Below are positions 37,953 to 47,017 of a DNA stretch of 64,000 bases, in pieces (within the stretch, counting starts at the first letter, position 1; every line of letters begins with the position of its first letter). Origin of the DNA: Chlorobium phaeovibrioides (GTDB lineage Bacteria; Bacteroidota; Chlorobiia; Chlorobiales; Chlorobiaceae); NCBI RefSeq assembly GCF_003968655.1, contig NZ_RXYK01000004.1, forward strand, positions 1-64,000, given 5' to 3'. The notes below the pieces were generated by a model, which saw only the letters and a program-made list of their open reading frames with translations, was not told the DNA's origin and did no database searches. A program made the position numbers and the translations under genes.

Positions 37953-39035
37953 TTAACCGCCGATCTCAGACATGCTTCTGCCCATTGAGCTTTCGCCCCG
38001 GTCCGTTGTTTTGCCGTCTTCTGGTTTCAGGCGTACTGACTGCCTGACAAGCTCAAGCAGGTTTTCCCGGCTTTCGCCATTGCGGATGGCGGAGAGCATG
38101 TCAATCCCCTCCTTTTCATACAGACAGCTGACGAGATGACCGTCTGCCCTTATGCGGAGCCGGTTGCATCGGCTGCAGAAATTTCTCGTGTAGGCGGGTA
38201 TGATTGCCCATGAGCCTCGGTAGCCGGGAAGGGTGAAGCTGAAATATTCGGTGCCCGACCCCTGCAGCTCCTCCATTCCGGGATGAGCGGACTGAAGCAG
38301 TCCGCGAATCTTGTCCATTCCGAGAAATTTGCCCGTTCTCCATATCTGGTGGTCGTCAAACGGCTGAAGCTCCATGAAACGGACGCTGATTGGGTGTTCT
38401 CTCGTTAGGTTGGTGAAGTCCTTGATTTCATCGTCATTGATTCCCCGGAGCATCACCACATTGATTTTCAGCGGAACGCTTTCGAGTGAAAGAAGCCTGT
38501 CAAGGTTGGCTTTGGCGCGTTCAAATTCATTGCGCCGGGTAATGGCGAGGAACCGGTCAGCGCGAAGGCTGTCTATGCTCATGTTGACTGCGTCAATGCC
38601 GGCAGAAAGGAGCGCGTCCAGATGGCGGTCGAGCAAAAGGCCGTTGGTGGTGATGCTGACGGTTTTTATCCCGGGGGTGTTTTTAGCGGTGGCAACCAGA
38701 TCGGCAATGTCGCCACGCAGCAGGGGCTCTCCTCCGGTGAGGCGAATTTTGGTGATGCCTGCTTCTGCGAGGACGCTTATGAGGGTGGTGAGTTCGGTGA
38801 AGCTCATTTTTGTTCGACCGGAACTATCGCTCTCATGCTCTTCGCGCATGCAATAGGCGCAGCGAAGGTTGCATGCGCCTGTGACGGCAATGCGCGCATA
38901 GCTCACCTGCCGGTGAAAGGTGTCGGACAGAGGGGGTGAGGTGTTCGGGGTACTGCTGCTCAAGGGCCGGTGTTTCAGGGTTCTTGTCTTCAAAACGGAA
39001 CCATGCAAGATATCCCTTCTTTGGGTGGTTGCCAA
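37953..39035 (-). CDS. moaA: GTP 3',8-cyclase, molybdenum cofactor biosynthesis
   Basis: The 360-aa radical-SAM enzyme rearranges GTP in the first step of molybdopterin synthesis (with MoaC). The N-terminal cluster is CNLRCAYC (residues about 55-62), followed by IRLTGGEPLLR and TTNGLLL. The C-terminal second cluster has FCSRCNRLRIRADGHLVSC. The protein ends in Gly-Gly, which the family needs for activity. The N-terminus has about 40 extra residues before the core. It lies 63 bp downstream of modE on the same strand. Confidence 0.94.
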   Translation of the reverse strand: MATTQRRDILHGSVLKTRTLKHRPLSSSTPNTSPPLSDTFHRQVSYARIAVTGACNLRCAYCMREEHESDSSGRTKMSFTELTTLISVLAEAGITKIRLTGGEPLLRGDIADLVATAKNTPGIKTVSITTNGLLLDRHLDALLSAGIDAVNMSIDSLRADRFLAITRRNEFERAKANLDRLLSLESVPLKINVVMLRGINDDEIKDFTNLTREHPISVRFMELQPFDDHQIWRTGKFLGMDKIRGLLQSAHPGMEELQGSGTEYFSFTLPGYRGSWAIIPAYTRNFCSRCNRLRIRADGHLVSCLYEKEGIDMLSAIRNGESRENLLELVRQSVRLKPEDGKTTDRGESSMGRSMSEIGG

Positions 39036-39098
39036 CAGGAACTGCCAGGCCCCCTGAGATGGGGGCTTGTGGTGAGGCTTCGCCGGCGGCAGGGTGGT

Positions 39099-39899
39099 TC
39101 AGTTGACGCCAAGGATGACGCTTGATGCCTTGAAGGCCGTACAGGCGTGTCCGCCCTCTTTGAGGCCAAGCTTTTCTGAACTTCCGCGGGTGATGATGGC
39201 CGAGATGACATTGCCGCCACCTATTTCCACATCGACTTCGGTGCTGACAGGCCCCTCAATCAGTTTTGATATGGTGCCGCACATGAGGTTGCGGGTGCTC
39301 AGGTGTGCATCGTGCAGATCCTTGCCGATGATGATGGAGCTTGACTTGATGATTGCGTAGGCGCTCATGCCCTCTTTCAGTCCGAGGTTTTTAACCGCTC
39401 CGTTTGTGATGATGGAGGTGATGCGGGCTCCCCCGGAAAGCAGCAGGAGAACTTCAGCATTGACAGCGCCAGGCGTAATCTGTTCAACGGTACCGGAAAA
39501 GACATTGCGTGCACTGATTTTCATGGAAATCATTTTAAGGAATTGGTGGAGTTTCCTGGTGTTGCCAAGCCGTTCTTCAAGATTGTGGAGATATTTCCGG
39601 TGTTCTTCCTGAACCACCCGGAACTGTTCAAGCACTTTTTTCCCTTCACGGGTGAGTATGGTTCCTCCTCCCCCTTTGCCTCCGGCCGTGCGCTCAACGA
39701 GTGGTTTGTCGGAAAGGTTGTTCATCATGTTGACGAGGTGCCATGCGGTTTTGTAGCTGATGCCGACCGCTTTGGCTGCGCTGTTGATGGATCCAAGCGC
39801 CTCAATCTGCTCAAGCAGCACAATCCTGTCGCCGCCGAGAAACCGGTTCTGGTCTTTCTGGAACCAGATGGTTCCTTCAAGCCCGATGTCTTCATTCAT
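39099..39899 (-). CDS. modE: Molybdate-responsive regulator ModE with two Mop (TOBE) domains
   Basis: The 266-aa regulator has an N-terminal LysR-like winged helix (GDRIVLLEQIEALGSINSAA, then YKTAWHLVNMMNNL) and two C-terminal molybdate-binding Mop domains. The Mop domains start at MKISARNVFSGTVEQITPG and STRNLMCGTISKLIEGPV. This is the full ModE architecture. It is upstream of moaA. ModE-type boxes lie upstream of the neighbouring TonB-dependent receptor; I find none before modE itself. The start at 39899 (MNEDIGL) was chosen over upstream in-frame ATGs at 39911 and 39977. Confidence 0.92.
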   Translation of the reverse strand: MNEDIGLEGTIWFQKDQNRFLGGDRIVLLEQIEALGSINSAAKAVGISYKTAWHLVNMMNNLSDKPLVERTAGGKGGGGTILTREGKKVLEQFRVVQEEHRKYLHNLEERLGNTRKLHQFLKMISMKISARNVFSGTVEQITPGAVNAEVLLLLSGGARITSIITNGAVKNLGLKEGMSAYAIIKSSSIIIGKDLHDAHLSTRNLMCGTISKLIEGPVSTEVDVEIGGGNVISAIITRGSSEKLGLKEGGHACTAFKASSVILGVN

Positions 39900-40055
39900 G
39901 CATTGTGCCATAGGGTTGCAGAGTTCTGCGTCGCCAGGTTTTTTTGCTCCTTTATACTTCAATGCAATATATGTCAATCAGAGCATCATTCACTAGCGTT
40001 ACGCCGTTCCTCCTGTTTTTTTTAAGGTATGAGGCAGCAGATGGACGGGGTTATG

Positions 40056-40086
40056 AAAAAAAAACCGGCGCACGCAGATGCGCCGG
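40056..40086 (-). terminator. Terminator after the TonB-dependent receptor gene
   Basis: A perfect 8-bp stem (CCGGCGCA / TGCGCCGG, 6-nt loop) is followed on the minus strand by nine T. It lies 14 bp past the receptor stop and isolates the receptor transcript from modE. Confidence 0.93.
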
Positions 40087-40099
40087 GATACGGAAAATT

Positions 40100-42328
40100 T
40101 CAGTAATGGAATGCCAGCGTGGCGACAAGGGTGAACGGGACTCCGGGCTGGTACGATGTTTTCAGGGTTTTATAGTCGGAGGTGCTGATCATGCTGACAT
40201 AGTTCTTGTCGAACACATTGATGAGTGAAAGTGAACAGTCAACATTGTTGAACCCGAGCATCGGTCGCGACCAGGTGAGGTCCAGGTCGCAGACCGTAGC
40301 GCCATCAATTTTTTCGTTGTGCAGCACATCCCCGTAACGGGTTGAGCTGTATCGGACGATTGGAGAAATGGTGAAGTCTCCAATCCTGTAGCTGAGCATT
40401 CCCTTCGCCATGAACTCCGGCGCATCGGGTACCTGGTCACCCTTGACATCAATTGGAGTTTTGTCTACATCGGAGTAGATCTCCTGGTCGAAGTAGAACC
40501 GGTTCCATGAGAATGAACCGTAACATTTCAGGTCGCGGGAGGGCTTGTAGTCCGCTTCAAGTTCAATGCCGTATCCCTTGGCGTCGGCGTTATTCATCGG
40601 GTATGTTGCATTAAGCGCCGGGTCGTAGAGCACCGCCTGCTTGTGGTTGTGGATGGCATAATAGATGGTCGGGGCGAGGCTCCAGTTGGTGCCCTTCATC
40701 TTCATGCCAAGCTCGAAGTTCTGTGCTGTCTCCATTTCGCGGGCATCCCAGAGCTCCTGGAAGGTGATGCCGTTGTTTATGAAACTTGTGGCGTTGGAGA
40801 TGAAGTAGGGATAGATGTCGACATGGGTGACATAGTTTTCTCCGTAGGCGAGGTGAATCGATGTATCATCATTGATGAACCTCGTCAGCGTCAGGTTTGG
40901 AAAGACGCGGCTGAAGGTTTTTGCTGCTGTTGCGCTTCTTGACGCGTCTATTAACGGGTTCGAGGCGAGAGCCTCGTCGTAGCTGACATCTCCGATGCCG
41001 GTTGTTGTGTAGGTGATGATTGAGGGGAGGGTGTAGTTGACATACTTCAGGCCGCCCTCAATACGATAGTTCCCCGTGCTGTACTTTGCTTCAATGAAGG
41101 GTTCGTGCAGTTCGTGGCTGGAGGTGTTCGAGAGGATGGACCAGTTTTTGAATACAAGGTCCCCTGCAGTGGATACGGTGTAGTTCTTCCATGAGGAGGG
41201 AGGTCCCGGCCGTTCCTGGGTGTGGTAAAGGTATCCAAAATCAAGATCGATATCCCCGAGTTTTGTTGAGTATTCAGCCAGTACCCCTTTAAGGTCATGC
41301 TCGATGTCCCACTCCCGGACGAGGTTCGTTCCCGGTGTTGGGGTTATGGTTTCCATGTAATACCCTTTGTCGCTCCAGTAGTAGGGTTTGATGTTCAGCT
41401 TCGAGCTGTCCCCGGTTTTGATTTCCAGGTTGGCCATCACCATCCAGTCCTCAAACTCGTTCTTGTTGTAGTCGTAATAAAAAGGGTCTGCAGGATTGGT
41501 GCTGAAGTCTTTGCTGTAGGCCGTGTCGAGGTCCGAGATTTCGGCATAGCTGAGTGAGCGGTAGGGATGGATCAACCCTTTGCTGTAGGTAAGGAACGCT
41601 TCAAGCTTCACCCGGTCGCTGAAGGTTTCGCTGAAGCCCAGCATCATGTTGTTGCGGTTGCTTGCCCCATCCCCTTTCCATTTTTCAGCGTAACTCGTTG
41701 AAGCTGATCCAAAAGCCTTGAATCCGCCGCCGAGCTCACCCGTATCGATTCTCAGATAGGTGCGCCCGAAATTGTTGCTGCCCACGCTCTGCTTTACATC
41801 AACGCCGAACTCGTCAGCCGGACGCTTGATTTCCATGTCGATTTTGCCTCCTACATTGGCAAGGCCAAGCCCCTTGCTGGCCGGCATGACTCCGCTGTAG
41901 ATGGTGATGTTCTGCATGTTCTCAAGATCGTAGATGGTTGCTCCGCCTCCAGGCCTGCCGGTGAGGGGAAGCCCTTCCACATTGGCGGTTGTGGATGGAA
42001 CGCCGCCTGCCGTTGCCTCAACTCCACGGAACTTGAATGATTCATGGTAGTTGGATATGTCGGCAAGCCCGTATGGGTCGACGCTCTGCTGGCTGAGTGA
42101 GGGCATCATGTTGATGACCTTATAGACCGACATCTGCGAGGGGTTCAGTACGGCCGATTCGCTGCCGGTGACCTGCTGCAGGATGTCTCCCTTCTGGCCT
42201 GAAACGGTGATTTCCTCAGAAGTGTAGTAATGGAGAGTGCTGTCAGGCATTATTTCGGTTCCCCGGGCCGCTGTTGAGAGCAGGAGTGCCATGAGTCCAA
42301 GGAGGGCGGGGGCTGCTGTTTTTTTCAT
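40100..42328 (-). CDS. TonB-dependent outer-membrane receptor, candidate molybdenum uptake
   Basis: The 742-aa protein starts with a signal peptide (MKKTAAPALLGLMALLLSTAARG), a TonB-box-like EEITVSG, and a plug domain (residues about 45-180 with ENMQNITIYSGVMPA and NVGGKIDMEI). A long beta-barrel follows, ending in ATLAFHY with a terminal aromatic residue. It belongs to the general receptor/siderophore group; sequence does not name the ligand. Two ModE-type operators lie 30-120 bp upstream, and modE, moaA and the nif operon surround it, so uptake of molybdate or a molybdenum chelate is inferred. It has its own terminator and is not cotranscribed with modE. Confidence 0.88.
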   Translation of the reverse strand: MKKTAAPALLGLMALLLSTAARGTEIMPDSTLHYYTSEEITVSGQKGDILQQVTGSESAVLNPSQMSVYKVINMMPSLSQQSVDPYGLADISNYHESFKFRGVEATAGGVPSTTANVEGLPLTGRPGGGATIYDLENMQNITIYSGVMPASKGLGLANVGGKIDMEIKRPADEFGVDVKQSVGSNNFGRTYLRIDTGELGGGFKAFGSASTSYAEKWKGDGASNRNNMMLGFSETFSDRVKLEAFLTYSKGLIHPYRSLSYAEISDLDTAYSKDFSTNPADPFYYDYNKNEFEDWMVMANLEIKTGDSSKLNIKPYYWSDKGYYMETITPTPGTNLVREWDIEHDLKGVLAEYSTKLGDIDLDFGYLYHTQERPGPPSSWKNYTVSTAGDLVFKNWSILSNTSSHELHEPFIEAKYSTGNYRIEGGLKYVNYTLPSIITYTTTGIGDVSYDEALASNPLIDASRSATAAKTFSRVFPNLTLTRFINDDTSIHLAYGENYVTHVDIYPYFISNATSFINNGITFQELWDAREMETAQNFELGMKMKGTNWSLAPTIYYAIHNHKQAVLYDPALNATYPMNNADAKGYGIELEADYKPSRDLKCYGSFSWNRFYFDQEIYSDVDKTPIDVKGDQVPDAPEFMAKGMLSYRIGDFTISPIVRYSSTRYGDVLHNEKIDGATVCDLDLTWSRPMLGFNNVDCSLSLINVFDKNYVSMISTSDYKTLKTSYQPGVPFTLVATLAFHY

Positions 42329-42357
42329 GGTTGTGTGGTATGGTTTGTGTGTCGAAA

Positions 42358-42383
42358 TCGTTATGTATCTGTGGTTATAGCGA
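42358..42383 (-). promoter_or_regulatory. ModE-type box A upstream of TonB-dependent receptor
   Basis: TCGTTAT-N12-ATAGCGA, an inverted repeat matching the ModE pattern TCGnTAT-N12-ATAnCGA. It starts 30 bp from the receptor start codon, where binding would block transcription. Confidence 0.75.
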
Positions 42384-42423
42384 CTGGTGTGAGTTGCTCA
42401 GAGCTCCAGTGCCCCGGTGTCAG

Positions 42424-42449
42424 TCGTTATATAATCTACGACATAACGA
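42424..42449 (-). promoter_or_regulatory. ModE-type box B upstream of TonB-dependent receptor
   Basis: TCGTTAT-N12-ATAACGA with perfectly matching 7-bp arms and the same spacing as box A, 66 bp away centre to centre. The arms extend to CGTTATAT and ACATAACG, close to what is known of enterobacterial ModE operators. Confidence 0.8.
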
Positions 42450-42504
42450 TAAGTGTAAAAAAAAGAACCTGTTGATGTCGTTCCTTTTCTGTAGAAATAT
42501 ATTC

Positions 42505-42546
42505 AGGAAAAAAGAGTGCTGCCTTTCCGATATGAAAAGACAGCAC
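42505..42546 (-). terminator. Terminator after the nif-associated ferredoxin gene
   Basis: The stem GTGCTG-x-CTTT pairs with AAAG-x-CAGCAC (one internal mismatch, 9-nt loop) and is followed on the minus strand by TCTTTTTTCC. It marks the end of the nif operon 12 bp after the ferredoxin stop. Confidence 0.85.
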
Positions 42547-42557
42547 AGATAAAACAT

Positions 42558-42866
42558 TCAGTGGATGATGTGCGCTTCGCAGGCTTCACCTTCTTCAAGT
42601 GCATCAAGGATTTCATCAACTTTCTCTTCGCTGTCGACCTCTCCGTACCAGAAGTTTTCAGGGTAGATGACAACAATCGGTCCTTTTTCGCAGAGGTTGA
42701 GGCAGGCGGTGGCCGAAACGGCGACATCGCTCATGCCGCGGTCGGCAAGTTCGCTTTCAAAGTAGGGAATCAGGCTGAGCGACTCTTTTTTGTGGCAGAT
42801 TCCCTGAGGGGCTCCCTGTGCGCGGAAACTGGCGCAGACGAAAATGTGGTGTTTTGGCTTATCCAT
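42558..42866 (-). CDS. Thioredoxin-like [2Fe-2S] ferredoxin
   Basis: The 102-aa protein has the cysteine pattern of the Shethna II/Clostridium pasteurianum-type ferredoxin: CASFRAQGAPQGIC at residues 11-24 and CLNLCEKGP near 55-59. The spacing and the thioredoxin-like fold elements (VFVCAS, VVIYPENFWYG) fit that family. In Azotobacter the homologue protects nitrogenase from oxygen; in clostridia it interacts with the MoFe protein. Located as the last gene of the nif operon, 65 bp after nifB, it probably has a nitrogenase-related role. Confidence 0.87.
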   Translation of the reverse strand: MDKPKHHIFVCASFRAQGAPQGICHKKESLSLIPYFESELADRGMSDVAVSATACLNLCEKGPIVVIYPENFWYGEVDSEEKVDEILDALEEGEACEAHIIH

Positions 42867-42931
42867 GGCGGCTTTGGTTGTTTAATGGTTGTTCAAGACG
42901 ATGTCATTTCTGTTTCATGAGGGGAGAGCCT

Positions 42932-44194
42932 CTATCCGCATCCTCCGCCTGTTCCGCTGCATGCGTGGCGGCTGGTGTTTTTGGTCATGTGGCGTATGTC
43001 TTCTCCCCGGAAGATCCCTCCGATGGCGTCTTCAATGACCCCTTCGAGTACCATGACTTCAATTCCTGAGGCGTTGAGTACTTTTGTGGGTGAGCCTCCG
43101 GCTCCGCTGGAGAGAACTCCTCTGCAGTCACTGAAGAGCTCGGCAAGTGCCTCCCAGCGCTCATTGCCTCCACCCGTAGGCGGGGCAGGACGCGTTTCAA
43201 TGAACCGGCAGGTGTTGCTTTTGGAATCAAAACCGTAGATGAGAAAACGGTCTGCTTCGCCGAGGTGCTGGTTGACGAGAACCCCCTCCATACTTGCAAC
43301 GGCGAGATAGGGACGGTTGTCATCGGGGTTTTTCGGCAACCTGGAGGCTTCGCTGAGCTTCTCCATCATGTCGTCGCTGTTCATTTCTCCAATGATGCCG
43401 ACCGCATCGGCACGGCAGCGGGCGCAGTGCTTCATCTGTGGCAGGTACTCCGAGGTGGTTTTCTGGATTTCAGTCACCATTGCGGGGGTTGGCTCGTCAA
43501 TGTTTTCAAACACGGTCTCCTTTGTGTTGTAGTAGGGGAGACAGTTGAGAATGTCGGCACCGAGGGAGGCTACGGTGCGGGCAACGGTTTCAACATGGTG
43601 GTCGTTGACGCCGGGAATGATGATGGTGTTGACCTTTGCTGTAATACCACGAGCCTTGAGCTCTTTGAGCCCTTCAAGCTGTTTGCCGATGAGCAGTTCG
43701 GCAGCTTCAATGTCGCGGTGCATCTTTTTCTCATGGCGGACCCAGGCGTAGATTTCGGCTCCAACTGCGGGGTCGATGGCGTTGATGGTAATGGTGACAT
43801 GGCTGACCTCAAGCTCTGCGAGTTCATCGATATAGGGCAGCAGGTTCAGTCCGTTTGTTGCTACGCAGAGAAGCATTTCGGGGTACTCCTTGCGCACAAG
43901 GCGCAGGGTTTCCATGGTCTCGTCGGGGTTGGCAAAGGGATCGCCGGGGCCGGCAATGCCTACGACGGAAATGTTGGGCGAGAGTTCCACGGCTGCTTTC
44001 AGATAGTGGAGCGCCTGGCCGGGGGAGAGCAGTTTGCTTGATACCCCGGGGCGGTTTTCGTTCATGCAGTCGAACTTCCTGTTGCAGTAGTTGCACTGTA
44101 TGTTGCACTTCGGGGCAACAGGGAGGTGGATGCGGCCGAAGGTGTGGCGCGATGCATCGTTGAAGCAGGGGTGATTTTCCAGTTTAAGTGCCAT
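42932..44194 (-). CDS. nifB: Nitrogenase cofactor biosynthesis protein NifB
   Basis: The 420-aa radical-SAM enzyme fuses [4Fe-4S] clusters and inserts carbide to make NifB-co, precursor of FeMo-co. The cluster motif is CNIQCNYCNRKFDC (residues about 30-43), with IAGPGDPFANP and TITINAIDP in the core. A NifX-like domain starts near VASMEGVLVNQHLGEADRF, residue about 300. The tail HACSGTGGGCG is cysteine-rich. It follows nifN at 14 bp. Confidence 0.96.
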   Translation of the reverse strand: MALKLENHPCFNDASRHTFGRIHLPVAPKCNIQCNYCNRKFDCMNENRPGVSSKLLSPGQALHYLKAAVELSPNISVVGIAGPGDPFANPDETMETLRLVRKEYPEMLLCVATNGLNLLPYIDELAELEVSHVTITINAIDPAVGAEIYAWVRHEKKMHRDIEAAELLIGKQLEGLKELKARGITAKVNTIIIPGVNDHHVETVARTVASLGADILNCLPYYNTKETVFENIDEPTPAMVTEIQKTTSEYLPQMKHCARCRADAVGIIGEMNSDDMMEKLSEASRLPKNPDDNRPYLAVASMEGVLVNQHLGEADRFLIYGFDSKSNTCRFIETRPAPPTGGGNERWEALAELFSDCRGVLSSGAGGSPTKVLNASGIEVMVLEGVIEDAIGGIFRGEDIRHMTKNTSRHACSGTGGGCG

Positions 44195-44208
44195 TGTCTT
44201 GCTCCCGT

Positions 44209-45561
44209 TTACAGATAAGTGTAGCCGATTTCAGAATCATCCTGTCGCTGCTGAAGAACCATGTTGACGATGCGGTCGAAGAGTTCAAGCGTGCCGCGGT
44301 ATCCAAGATGGTGCAGCCGCTGTCCGCCGAACCGGTCGTGAATCGGGAATCCGATCCGCAGGAGCGGGATATCGTTTTTTCGTGACATTGTATAGCCTTT
44401 GCTGTTGCCGATGAGGAAGTCGGGGGCAAGGAGTTTGGCTTCGTCTTCAATGTCGACGAAGTCAACGCCGTCTCGTACCTTGATGCCTGTTTCCTCAAGA
44501 TCTGGTACCAGCTCCTGCAGCTTTTTCTTCAGCAGCCCGCTTTTGCCTCCTGAGGCCACCAGAACGGGAACCATGCCGATTTCACGGAGGAAGGCAGTCA
44601 TGGAGATGACCAGATCTTCCTCGCCGTAGACGATGACCTTTTTGTCGAACACATATTTATGTCCATCAGCGTAGGCGTCTACCAGACGGCGGCGTTCGTC
44701 ATCGTATTTTTCAGGCTGCGCCTTCTGGCTGATGGTTTCGAGCAGGCTGAAAAAACGGTCTGTTTCGCGGATGCCGATGGGCATGGGCAGCTGGTAGCGG
44801 GTGACACCGAACTTCTCCTCAAGCCATGCTGCGGGTGACTTTGCATCGGCGAGTATTGATGTGAATTCAATGCTGCCGATGGCGCTGCCGGATAGCGAGA
44901 TGGCGCTTGCAGGGGTGCCGCCGGGTGGAATGCGGTGGTACTCTGCCCAGGGTCCGCCGTCCAGGGTTTTGGAGTAGTCGGGCAGCATCATGCAGGGAAG
45001 GCTGAAGTCGCTGAAAATCTCCCTGAGGTGGCGCAGGTCGGCCGGCGAAACCATGTTGGGAAAGAGGTTGACCAGCTGCTGCGGGGTTCCCTGCTCGGCG
45101 AGGGTTTGAACTGCGGCGTGTACTGCTCCATGGAAGCCGTCGATGTGAGTGCCCTGATAGCTCGGGGTTGAGGCGTGAATCATCACCGGCATCGGGGCGG
45201 CGTTCATCTGCTCTTTTTTGTATTCCCGCAGGATGCCCTTGACATCGTCGCCGATGGTTTCCGACAGGCAGGTTGTTGCCAGCCCTATAACTTCCGGCCG
45301 GTACTGCTGGGTCACATTCTGCAGTCCGAGCTTCAGATTGTGGCTTCCACCGAACACTGCGGTGTCTTCATTGAAGTTTGACGAGGCTATGTCGATAGGC
45401 TCTTTGTAGTGGCTGATCAGGTAACGGCGGATATAGGTTGCACACCCCTGGGAACCATGCAGGAAGGGGACGCAGTTTTCAATGCCCCTGAATGCCAGGC
45501 ATGCGCCAAGGGGGTTGCAGAGTTTGCAGGCGTTCTGGGTTGCGGTTTTTGCGTGTTTCAT
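44209..45561 (-). CDS. nifN: Nitrogenase FeMo-cofactor scaffold subunit NifN
   Basis: The 450-aa partner of NifE forms the scaffold on which NifB-co matures to FeMo-co. NifK-like cysteines appear in NACKLCNPLGACLAFRGIENC and GSQGCATY, and TTCLSETIGDD is typical of NifN/K proteins. The ATG at 45561 overlaps the nifE stop as ATGA and follows a strong AAGGAGG, so this start is preferred over the open frame to 45594. Confidence 0.95.
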   Translation of the reverse strand: MKHAKTATQNACKLCNPLGACLAFRGIENCVPFLHGSQGCATYIRRYLISHYKEPIDIASSNFNEDTAVFGGSHNLKLGLQNVTQQYRPEVIGLATTCLSETIGDDVKGILREYKKEQMNAAPMPVMIHASTPSYQGTHIDGFHGAVHAAVQTLAEQGTPQQLVNLFPNMVSPADLRHLREIFSDFSLPCMMLPDYSKTLDGGPWAEYHRIPPGGTPASAISLSGSAIGSIEFTSILADAKSPAAWLEEKFGVTRYQLPMPIGIRETDRFFSLLETISQKAQPEKYDDERRRLVDAYADGHKYVFDKKVIVYGEEDLVISMTAFLREIGMVPVLVASGGKSGLLKKKLQELVPDLEETGIKVRDGVDFVDIEDEAKLLAPDFLIGNSKGYTMSRKNDIPLLRIGFPIHDRFGGQRLHHLGYRGTLELFDRIVNMVLQQRQDDSEIGYTYL

Positions 45562-46919
45562 TTCTGTCCTCCTTTTCTCGGAGCGAACTGCCATACCGGG
45601 CTCATGACCGACTGGTACACTTCAAGGGCGAAGTTGTACATGCCGATAAAGCCGGCAAGCGGAATTTTCCGTTCGTGGTTGTGGTCGCAGAATGCTACCC
45701 CGAGCTTGAAGGCAATGGGGCGCTCCTTGACGCCGCCTATCAGAAGGTCGGCCTCTTTTTCAAGAATGAATTTTGACAGTTCCACCGGGTTTGAATCGTC
45801 AACAATGACGGTTCCCTCGTCGCTCATCTCTTTGAGGTTGCGGTAGTCCTCACTGTTTCCTGTCTGTGAACCGGCCAGTACCACCGACATGCCCAGTGAA
45901 CGAAGCGCCTTGATGAGTGAGAAGGTTTTGAATGCACCGCCTACATAGATGGCCGCTTTTTTCCCGGACAGTGCAGCCTTGAATTTCTGCAGCTGTGGAT
46001 AGAGTGTTTCCACTTCGCTTTTGACAATCTCCCTTGCCTTTTCCATGATGTCGGGCCTGTCGGGAAAATGTTTTGCTACATCATACAGGGCACTTGCCAT
46101 GTCTTCAATGCCGAAGTAGGAGACCCGCATGAAGGGTATGCCATATTTTTTCTCCATATCCTGAGCAAGAGAGGTCATGGAGCCAGAGCACTGTACGACA
46201 TTGAGCGCGGCGCCATGAGCTTTGCGTACAGCGTCTACCCGACCGTCACCGGTCATGGTGGAGACGACCTGGAGCCCCATTCTTTCATAGTATTCGCGGA
46301 TGATCCAGGCTTCACCGGCAAGGTTGAACTCACCGAGAATGTTGAGGCTGTATGGGCTGATGTCATCCGTTTCACCCGTACCGACCAGTTTCATCAGGGA
46401 AATGCAGGCTGCCCGGTAACCATCTTTCTTGGTTCCCTTGAACCCTTCTGAGTGGACGGGAAGAACGGGTATGCCGGTCTCTTTTGCAACTTTTCGGCAG
46501 ACAGCATCAATGTCGTCGCCGATGATGCCGATGATGCAGGTTGAGTAGATGAATGCCGCTTTTGGCTGGTACTGCTCTATAAGTTCAATAAGTGATGCGT
46601 AGAGTTTTTTTTCGCCTCCGAAAATGACATCGGTTTCCTGGAGGTCAGTGGAAAAGCTGAGGCGATGGAGTTCGGGGCCCGATGAAACCGAGCCGCGGAT
46701 GTCCCATGTGTAGGCTGCACAGCCGATAGGGCCGTGAACCAGATGCAGGGCATCGGCCACCGGATAGAGGACGACCCGTGAACCGCAGAAGACACAGGCT
46801 CTCTGGCTGACGGATCCTGAAAGACTGGTGGTTTCACAGGAGAGGTCAAACGCCGCGCCGCCATCCTTTTTTTCAAAGATCTGTTTCTCCCTATCTTTGA
46901 GAATCTGAATCTGTTCCAT
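45558..46919 (-). CDS. nifE: Nitrogenase FeMo-cofactor scaffold subunit NifE
   Basis: The 453-aa protein resembles NifD: cysteines in RACVFCGSRVV, HGPIGCAAYTWDIRG and STCIIGIIGDD, plus VQCSGSMTSLAQDMEKKYGIP. With NifN it assembles FeMo-co. I took the ATG at 46919 (MEQIQILKD), although the frame is open to 46955. A stem-loop lies between nifK and this gene. It overlaps nifN by ATGA. Confidence 0.95.
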   Translation of the reverse strand: MEQIQILKDREKQIFEKKDGGAAFDLSCETTSLSGSVSQRACVFCGSRVVLYPVADALHLVHGPIGCAAYTWDIRGSVSSGPELHRLSFSTDLQETDVIFGGEKKLYASLIELIEQYQPKAAFIYSTCIIGIIGDDIDAVCRKVAKETGIPVLPVHSEGFKGTKKDGYRAACISLMKLVGTGETDDISPYSLNILGEFNLAGEAWIIREYYERMGLQVVSTMTGDGRVDAVRKAHGAALNVVQCSGSMTSLAQDMEKKYGIPFMRVSYFGIEDMASALYDVAKHFPDRPDIMEKAREIVKSEVETLYPQLQKFKAALSGKKAAIYVGGAFKTFSLIKALRSLGMSVVLAGSQTGNSEDYRNLKEMSDEGTVIVDDSNPVELSKFILEKEADLLIGGVKERPIAFKLGVAFCDHNHERKIPLAGFIGMYNFALEVYQSVMSPVWQFAPRKGGQK

Positions 46920-46975
46920 GGCAGGCGTTCTTTGTTTAAAGATGTTTCCGTTCAACTCCCTTCGTTTCCTTCAAG

Positions 46976-46998
46976 GTGCCTCCGGGTTTCGGAGGCAC
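46976..46998 (-). other. Intercistronic stem-loop between nifK and nifE
   Basis: A perfect 9-bp stem (GTGCCTCCG / CGGAGGCAC, 5-nt loop) begins 19 bp after the nifK stop. On the coding strand no T-run follows, so it is unlikely to be an ordinary terminator. It may protect the 3' end of nifHDK mRNA or reduce nifEN expression. Confidence 0.6.
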
Positions 46999-47017
46999 GC
47001 TTTTTCGGGCGAAGGTG

